8,792 nt of DNA, from contig JAUXDF010000108.1 in NCBI GenBank assembly GCA_030618505.1, positions 1 through 8,792 of the forward strand. Direction: 5' to 3'. This stretch comes from Spongiibacteraceae bacterium (GTDB taxonomy: Bacteria > Pseudomonadota > Gammaproteobacteria > Pseudomonadales > PIVM01). A program made the position numbers and the translations under genes. This document shows positions 4,294 to 8,792 of this stretch, piece after piece (within the stretch, counting starts at the first letter, position 1; each line of letters begins with the position of its first letter). The notes beneath the pieces were generated by a model. The model was not told the DNA's origin. It saw only the letters and a list, made by a program, of their open reading frames with translations, and made no database searches.

Positions 4294-6411
4294 TCAGGCA
4301 TTACCGTAAATTTCTCTGGCGGGAATCCAGCGCTGGATCAGCGGCTCAATATGGCTCGGATATTGACTGAACAGGGTTTCAGCGGCTTGGTGAACTGCGC
4401 CAAGTAGGTCGGCATCGCGTTGCAGATCCGCAATTTTAAACTGAATCAGGCCGGTTTGACGGCTGCCCAGCACCTCGCCGGGGCCACGCAATTGCAGGTC
4501 TTTTTCAGCAATCACAAAACCGTCATTAGTTTCACGCATCACCGACAACCGCTCCTTGCCCTGCATCGAGAGAGGGCTGCTATAGAGTAAAACACAGTAA
4601 CTGGCTCTGCTGCCCCGACCCACCCGACCACGCAGCTGGTGCAGTTGTGCAAGCCCGAGACGTTCTGGATTTTCTATAATCATTAAGCTGGCATTGGGTA
4701 CATTAACGCCCACTTCAATCACGGTGGTAGCGATCAGCAAATCCAGCTCTGCCCGATGAAAAGCGGCCATTACCTCGGCCTTTTCAGCACCTTTCATCCG
4801 ACCGTGTACCAGACCAATGTTCAATTCCGGCAGCGCAGCGCTTAGCTCCTGCTCGCAGGCTTCAGCAGCCTGGCATTGTAAGACTTCGGACTCTTCAATC
4901 AAGGTGCACACCCAATAGGCCTGACAACCTTGCTGGCAGGCATTTCTCACCCGCTCCACCACCTGCGAGCGCCTGCTATTTTCAATCAGCACGGTATTAA
5001 CCGGCGTACGCCCTGGCGGTAGTTCATCGATTACCGAGATATCAAGATCCGCATAGGCACTCATCGCCAAAGTGCGAGGGATAGGGGTGGCGGTCATAAT
5101 AAGCTGATGGGGGACTTGCTCGCCTTGCTGATGGGTAGACGATGATTGAGAAACACCTTTTTCACGCAGCGCCAAACGCTGATGAACACCAAAACGGTGC
5201 TGCTCATCGATAATAACCAGTGCCAGCTGATGGTAGTGAATATCGTCCTGAAACAGTGCGTGGGTACCAATTAATAGCCGGGTCTGGCCGCTCAGTAATT
5301 TTTCCAGCACTGCCTGGCGTTTCTTGCCCTTGATACGCCCGGTTAACCAGTCGACAGAGATATTTAGTGGCTCAAACCATTCCTGAAAAGCTTGCAGGTG
5401 TTGTTCCGCCAGTATTTCAGTGGGTGCCATAATCGCCACCTGAAAACCATTGCTAATCGCCTGCAGCGCGGCCAAAGCGGCAACGGCGGTTTTTCCAGAA
5501 CCGACATCGCCTTGCAATAAGCGCAACATCGGATTATTTTTCTGCAGATCCGTGGCGATTTCAGCCCAAACCCGCTGCTGCGCCCGGGTTAGCGAAAAAC
5601 CCAAGGCAGTCAGTAGTTGTTTATTAGCGGCTGGATCCGGGCTTAATACCGGAGCCTGTAAACTACGCACACTTTCGCGTAATTGCAGCAGACTCAGGTG
5701 ATGGGCAAGCAACTCCTCAAAGGCCAAGCGTCGCTGATAAGGGTGTTTACCCTCACTGAGCTGATCAAGCCGGGCATTAGGGGGAGGGTGGTGCAAATAA
5801 CGCAGCGCATCCATCAAACTAACCTTTAGCTGCTCAGCCAAACATTGCGCCGGCAGCCACTCCTTGATACCAGAGGCATTGCTGTCTGGCAGCTGTACAA
5901 AAAGCTGGGCGATAAATTTTCGCCAGCTAAGTTGTGATAAACCCTCAGTGCTGGGGTAAACCGCGGTCAGTCGATCATCAAGAGCCTCGTCACCGGTATG
6001 ATCAACAGGGCGATATTCGGGGTGATACATTTCCAGGCCGCTGGCACCACGGCGGCTTTCACCAAAGCAACGTAAACGGGTGCCGGTAATAAAGTTCTGT
6101 TTTTGTGCGGCGCTGAAGTGATAAAAACGCAGGGTGATAATGCCGCTGGCATCCTGTAAGCGACAAACCAGGCTTCTGCGACGACCAAAGGCGACATCAG
6201 CGGTAAGCACCTCTCCCTCAATTACCGCTTCCTGGCCTGGAAACAGTGCGCCAATAGGCGTAATACGGGTGCGATCCTGGTAACGTAACGGCAGATGAAA
6301 GAGCAAGTCCTGCAAAGAACTGACACCGAGTTTGGCGAATTTTGCGGCCAGGCTGGGGCCGATACCTTTTAAGGTGATGATAGATTGCTGCGCAAGGTCT
6401 TCAGGTGGCAT
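4294..6411 (-). CDS. recG: ATP-dependent DNA helicase RecG
   Basis: This complete 705-residue RecG helicase remodels stalled replication forks and branch-migrates Holliday junctions and D- and R-loops. Residues about 60-150 form the OB-fold wedge domain that splits the junction. The helicase motifs follow in order: Walker A GDVGSGKT (301-308), APTEILAEQH (329-338), DEQHRFGVHQR (402-412), TATPIPRTLA (440-449), LVHGRMKGAEK (534-544), VIEVGVN (564-570), NPERLGLAQLHQLRGRVGRG (581-600), and the TRG/RecG C-terminal region DLQLRGPGEVLGSRQTG (638-654). It ends in IYGNA, as RecG often does in YxNA. Two small oddities are a Ser/Gln-rich loop of about a dozen residues (421-432) between DEQH and TATP, longer than in the E. 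coli protein, and EVGVN where EVGVD is usual. The ATG at 6411 has only a weak GGAAT upstream. It is transcribed toward the HDOD gene about 200 bp downstream and divergently from rmlA. Confidence 0.97.
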   Translation of the reverse strand: MPPEDLAQQSIITLKGIGPSLAAKFAKLGVSSLQDLLFHLPLRYQDRTRITPIGALFPGQEAVIEGEVLTADVAFGRRRSLVCRLQDASGIITLRFYHFSAAQKQNFITGTRLRCFGESRRGASGLEMYHPEYRPVDHTGDEALDDRLTAVYPSTEGLSQLSWRKFIAQLFVQLPDSNASGIKEWLPAQCLAEQLKVSLMDALRYLHHPPPNARLDQLSEGKHPYQRRLAFEELLAHHLSLLQLRESVRSLQAPVLSPDPAANKQLLTALGFSLTRAQQRVWAEIATDLQKNNPMLRLLQGDVGSGKTAVAALAALQAISNGFQVAIMAPTEILAEQHLQAFQEWFEPLNISVDWLTGRIKGKKRQAVLEKLLSGQTRLLIGTHALFQDDIHYHQLALVIIDEQHRFGVHQRLALREKGVSQSSSTHQQGEQVPHQLIMTATPIPRTLAMSAYADLDISVIDELPPGRTPVNTVLIENSRRSQVVERVRNACQQGCQAYWVCTLIEESEVLQCQAAEACEQELSAALPELNIGLVHGRMKGAEKAEVMAAFHRAELDLLIATTVIEVGVNVPNASLMIIENPERLGLAQLHQLRGRVGRGSRASYCVLLYSSPLSMQGKERLSVMRETNDGFVIAEKDLQLRGPGEVLGSRQTGLIQFKIADLQRDADLLGAVHQAAETLFSQYPSHIEPLIQRWIPAREIYGNA

Positions 6412-6518
6412 TTTTTATTATTCCGCAAAACGCAACAGGCAAAAATATCGCTTATTCCCGGAAGGTGCCTTCGGCTTTTCCGGCCTGCGAATATTACCTT
6501 TTTTTAGACTATTTAGCA

Positions 6519-6524
6519 TATAAT
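6519..6524 (+). promoter_or_regulatory. -10 box of the rmlA-rmlC promoter
   Basis: A perfect TATAAT lies 31 nt before the rmlA ATG, placing transcription start near 6531 and leaving a leader of about 25 nt. The -35 side is poor: TTACCT (6494-6499) is 19 nt away, and a T-run occupies 6499-6505. Upstream, CCGGAA (6458-6463) and TTCCGG (6478-6483) form a small inverted repeat in the interval shared with recG. Confidence 0.5.
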
Positions 6525-6555
6525 AGCCGTTTGAAAATTGAGCAAAAAAATAACA

Positions 6556-7461
6556 ATGACAAATTCTCAGCCCTACAAGGGTATTATTCTGGCAGGCGGC
6601 TCCGGCACTCGTCTACACCCTTTAACCGCGACCGTCAGCAAACAGCTGATGCCGATTTACGACAAGCCGATGATCTACTATCCGCTGGCGACCCTAATGC
6701 TGGCTGGTATCCGCGATATTTTAATTATTACCACTCCTCGCGATCATGATGCATTTTGCGCCCTCTTGGGTGATGGCAGCAAGTGGGGCATAAACCTGGA
6801 ATATGCCATTCAACCCGAGCCCGAGGGGCTAGCTCAGGCTTTTATTATCGGCGAGCAATTCATTGGCTCATCCCCCGTCAGTCTTATTTTGGGTGACAAT
6901 ATCTTTCATGCCGACAATATGCGCCAAAAGCTCGCCCAGGCCATAAATCGCAATAAGGGCGCTACGGTATTTGCCTATTACGTACAAGACCCCGAACGCT
7001 ATGGTGTTGTCAGCTTTGACAAAAGCGGCAAAGCGATGGATATCGAGGAAAAACCCAGCCAGCCAAAATCCAATTATGCGGTAACGGGTCTGTATTTTTA
7101 TGACAATCAGGTCGTTGATATTGCCAAAGGCATTAAACCTTCTGCACGTGGTGAGCTTGAAATCACCGATGTGAATAATGTCTATTTGCAAAATCAGCAA
7201 CTCAACGTTGAGGTTTTCAGCCGTGGTACCGCCTGGCTGGATACCGGCACCCACAACTCGCTACTGGATGCGGCTAACTTTATCCGCGTGGTTGAGGAGC
7301 GACAGGGGCTGAAAATCGCCTGCCCGGAAGAAATCGCTTTTCGCATGAAGTATATCGACGCCGAACAATTATTAAGTCTGGCGACACCACTAATAAAGAG
7401 TGGTTACGGACTCTACCTTAAATCCGTCGCCAATGAACAATATATCGAGCATACGGTATGA
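6556..7461 (+). CDS. rmlA: Glucose-1-phosphate thymidylyltransferase (RmlA/RfbA)
   Basis: This enzyme joins dTTP and glucose-1-phosphate to dTDP-glucose, the first step of dTDP-L-rhamnose synthesis and a feedback point for dTDP-rhamnose. The 301-residue product shows the nucleotidyltransferase signature GIILAGGSGTRLHPLT (9-24), the substrate-side KQLMPIYDKPMIYYPL (29-44), the metal-binding Asp114 in LGDNIF, RYGVVSFD, EEKPSQPKSN with the sugar-phosphate-binding Glu and Lys, and RGTAWLDTGTHNSLLDA. Its length fits the tetrameric bacterial RmlA family. I chose the ATG at 6556 because it places GIILAGG at residue 9 as usual; an in-frame TTG at 6538 would add six Lys-rich residues. No strong Shine-Dalgarno precedes either. 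The stop overlaps the rmlC start by 4 bp (ATGA), so both are translated from one mRNA. Related VioA-type and other thymidylyltransferases are possible, but the RmlC partner argues for the rhamnose route. Confidence 0.95.
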   Translation: MTNSQPYKGIILAGGSGTRLHPLTATVSKQLMPIYDKPMIYYPLATLMLAGIRDILIITTPRDHDAFCALLGDGSKWGINLEYAIQPEPEGLAQAFIIGEQFIGSSPVSLILGDNIFHADNMRQKLAQAINRNKGATVFAYYVQDPERYGVVSFDKSGKAMDIEEKPSQPKSNYAVTGLYFYDNQVVDIAKGIKPSARGELEITDVNNVYLQNQQLNVEVFSRGTAWLDTGTHNSLLDAANFIRVVEERQGLKIACPEEIAFRMKYIDAEQLLSLATPLIKSGYGLYLKSVANEQYIEHTV

Positions 7462-8006
7462 ATGTAGTAAAAACGCCTCTGCAGGATGTTGTGGTAATTG
7501 AAACCCAGTCCTTCGGTGACTCCCGTGGGTTTTTCCTCGAGAGCTGGAATCAAAAGGTCTTTGCCGAAAACGGTTTGGATATGCACTTTGTGCAGGACAA
7601 TCACAGCAAATCCGGACAGGGTATTTTGCGCGGTTTACATTACCAAACAGAACACACTCAGGGAAAACTGGTGCGGGTTGTTGCCGGAGAGGTATTTGAT
7701 GTGGCGGTTGATCTTCGCCAAAGCTCGCCGACTTTCGGTCAGTGGCATGGCGTAGTACTGTCGGCGGAAAATAAAAAACAGTTTTGGGTTCCCGCCGGTT
7801 TTGCCCATGGTTTTTATGTGATGAGTGACAGCGCGGAGTTTATTTATAAGTGTACCGACTTCTATGACCCCTCCTCGGAAGTATCCATTGCCTGGAATGA
7901 TAAAGAACTTGCTATCGATTGGCCGCTAGTTAATGGTCAGGCGCCTTCGCTATCGACCAAGGATGAAGAAGGTATTTCCTTTGGTGATGCGCCAAAATTT
8001 GACTAG
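7458..8006 (+). CDS. rmlC: dTDP-4-dehydrorhamnose 3,5-epimerase (RmlC/RfbC)
   Basis: This enzyme epimerises C3 and C5 of dTDP-4-keto-6-deoxyglucose, the third step of dTDP-L-rhamnose synthesis, in the cytoplasm. The 182-residue product has the full cupin-fold pattern: GDSRGFFLESWN (20-31), FVQDNHSKS (44-52), ILRGLHYQ with the catalytic His61 and the nearby Arg58, GKLVRVVAGEVFDVAVDLR (69-87), FWVPAGFAHGFYV (109-121), and EFIYKCTDFYDP with the probable proton-donor Tyr130. The C-terminal LSTKDEEG matches the usual LSxKD. Length is typical. It overlaps rmlA by 4 bp. The next steps' partners, RmlB (4,6-dehydratase) and RmlD (reductase), do not follow: after the stop come only REP repeats and an unrelated receiver gene. 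Confidence 0.96.
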   Translation: MNVVKTPLQDVVVIETQSFGDSRGFFLESWNQKVFAENGLDMHFVQDNHSKSGQGILRGLHYQTEHTQGKLVRVVAGEVFDVAVDLRQSSPTFGQWHGVVLSAENKKQFWVPAGFAHGFYVMSDSAEFIYKCTDFYDPSSEVSIAWNDKELAIDWPLVNGQAPSLSTKDEEGISFGDAPKFD

Positions 8007-8010
8007 GCGC

Positions 8011-8072
8011 CCTTGATTTCGCAGGCTCATACCCACAACGCTACGCGGGGCACGCTGATTACAGCTATAAGG
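8011..8072 (-). repeat. REP element copy B, long form
   Basis: It starts 5 nt after the rmlC stop. The first 19 bases (8011-8029) are identical to the start of the short unit. It then goes directly into the extra palindrome also seen at 2629-2660 (CCCACAACGCTACGCGGGGC on the plus strand) and ends in a degraded head (TATAGCTGTAAT on the minus strand where the others have GTAGCCGTGAT). It therefore looks like a short unit with an additional hairpin inside it. Confidence 0.65.
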
Positions 8073-8103
8073 AATGGCACTGAATTGTAGACCTCAGAAA
8101 CTT

Positions 8104-8136
8104 CCCGTAGCCGTGATTGAGCCTGCGAAATCAAGG
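8104..8136 (+). repeat. REP element copy C, short form
   Basis: This 33-bp unit in GTAG-first orientation is exactly the reverse complement of copy A at 2594-2626, 5.5 kb away. Together with copy D it forms an inverted pair, the arrangement called a BIME in enterobacteria. Confidence 0.8.
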
Positions 8137-8154
8137 AAATTAGCCGCCAAAGCC

Positions 8155-8184
8155 CCTTGATTTCGCAGGCTCAATCACGGCTAC
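8155..8184 (-). repeat. REP element copy D, short form, inverted relative to C
   Basis: Thirty bases identical to the first thirty of copy A. With copy C (8107-8136) it makes a perfect 30-bp inverted repeat around an 18-nt centre. In RNA this would fold to a very long stem at the end of the rmlC message; AATTTT follows the stem on the plus strand, so some terminator activity is conceivable. The 8007-8259 interval holds no gene other than these repeats and the leader of the receiver gene. Confidence 0.8.
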
Positions 8185-8259
8185 AATTTTAGTAACTCTT
8201 GTGCATAAGGTTCGGTGATGGGCTATCCTGAATAGACGCTAAATAAAGAAGATAGAGAT

Positions 8260-8792
8260 ATGGCAGGCCCCAGATTCCTGGTTGTTGATGATGCCTCGTT
8301 TATTCGGGATCTACTGAAAAAAACGCTGCGCAACCAGTTCCACAATTGTACCGTCAGTGATGCCTCCTCAGCCAAAAAGGCCCAATCACTGATGAACACC
8401 CAAAGCTTCGACATGATTCTCAGCGACTGGGAAATGCCGGAGATCAGCGGTGAAGAATTTTTACGCTGGGTGCGCGAACAAGACGCCTTCAAAGACATCC
8501 CCTTTATTATGGTCAGCAGCCGGGGAGAAAGAGATTTTGTGATCAAGGCTGTGCAGGCCGGTGTCACTGATTATATTGGCAAACCCTTTACCCCCGAAGA
8601 CCTGGTGCAAAAAATAACTCGGTCCTTTAAGAAAGTAGGTAAGGAAGAACTGGTAAAATCGGCTTTGCGCTCCAACAATGATGCTTTTGGTGGTGCCTTT
8701 AGCTCAGCGGGTGCGCTGGGCGCAAAAATGATTAGCACTAACGATGAATCCGCCCCTAAAAATGACGCTGCCTCGGATGCCCCTTCAGCCCC
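8260..8792 (+). CDS. CheY-like response regulator receiver protein, 3' end beyond window
   Basis: The reading frame is open from the ATG at 8260 to the window end (177 codons), starting MAGPRFLVVDDASFIRDLLK. Residues 5-125 are a receiver domain. The acidic pocket is Asp10 and Asp11, the phospho-acceptor is Asp56 in LSDWEMP, the switch Ser is at 86 (MVSS), and the conserved Lys108 is in GKPFTPEDL. It should be phosphorylated by a sensor kinase not seen here. After the receiver comes KEELVKSAL and then a stretch rich in Ala, Ser, Asn, Asp and Pro (about 140-177), which looks like a flexible linker to a further domain or a disordered tail; its nature cannot be read. The start is supported by the domain beginning at residue 5. 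The Shine-Dalgarno is weak (AAGAAG near 8246-8251). No partner gene is visible upstream, since REP repeats separate it from rmlC. Confidence 0.9.
   Translation, partial: MAGPRFLVVDDASFIRDLLKKTLRNQFHNCTVSDASSAKKAQSLMNTQSFDMILSDWEMPEISGEEFLRWVREQDAFKDIPFIMVSSRGERDFVIKAVQAGVTDYIGKPFTPEDLVQKITRSFKKVGKEELVKSALRSNNDAFGGAFSSAGALGAKMISTNDESAPKNDAASDAPSA

Noticed and set aside
6458..6505. Intrinsic terminator before rmlA (CCGGAA/TTCCGG plus T-run)
   Set aside because: The T-run starts about 15 nt after the stem, and no plus-strand gene lies upstream to be terminated.
6405..6749. Plus-strand frame overlapping the start of rmlA
   Set aside because: It is out of frame with rmlA, covers its first 190 bases and the recG start, and its translation shows no family pattern.
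8011..8184. CRISPR array
   Set aside because: The repeats are in mixed orientation, of two forms, unevenly spaced, and have dispersed copies 5.5 kb away, which fits REP elements and not an array.
8223..8567. Minus-strand frame of 114 codons opposite the receiver gene
   Set aside because: It is an antisense shadow: the plus-strand frame has all receiver-domain residues.

Overview
The window looks like chromosome from a gammaproteobacterium, probably a marine or environmental one. RecG is very close to the enterobacterial protein in motif wording, including the terminal YxNA. The YbaK-like/HDOD fusion next to recG is a layout I associate with pseudomonad- and Cellvibrio-like lineages. The intergenic spaces carry REP elements with a GTAG head. 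The genus cannot be fixed from this window.

Layout, left to right. (1) Positions 1-284, minus strand: 5' part of a family 2 glycosyltransferase that runs off the left edge. (2) Positions 485-1134, minus: a compact, AT-rich toxin-antitoxin pair with a PIN-domain toxin first and a ribbon-helix-helix antitoxin second. The antitoxin Shine-Dalgarno lies inside the last toxin codons, and a near-perfect inverted repeat overlaps the first possible toxin start. (3) Positions 1211-2497, plus: a complete sodium (or proton):dicarboxylate/amino acid symporter of the GltP/DctA family. (4) Positions 2594-2689: a composite REP cluster between convergent genes. (5) Positions 2699-4090, minus: a fusion of a YbaK/ProX-like domain and an HDOD domain, preceded by a possible 16-codon leader ORF. 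(6) Positions 4294-6411, minus: recG. (7) Positions 6556-8006, plus: rmlA and rmlC, overlapping by 4 bp, behind a perfect TATAAT box. (8) Positions 8011-8184: three more REP copies, two forming a 30-bp perfect inverted repeat. (9) Position 8260 to the right edge, plus: a CheY-like receiver protein with a low-complexity C-terminal extension, cut by the window end.

How the genes relate. RmlA and RmlC catalyse the first and third steps of dTDP-L-rhamnose synthesis. RmlB and RmlD are not visible here and must be encoded elsewhere if the pathway is complete. The glycosyltransferase may also serve surface polysaccharide synthesis, but it is over 6 kb away on the other strand. recG and the HDOD fusion are codirectional housekeeping or regulatory genes separated by about 200 bp. 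The toxin-antitoxin pair looks like an acquired insert between the glycosyltransferase and the symporter.

The least explained material is the REP family. It occurs as a short form and as a longer form that appears to carry an extra nested palindrome. No RNA genes, CRISPR array or complete insertion sequence were seen.
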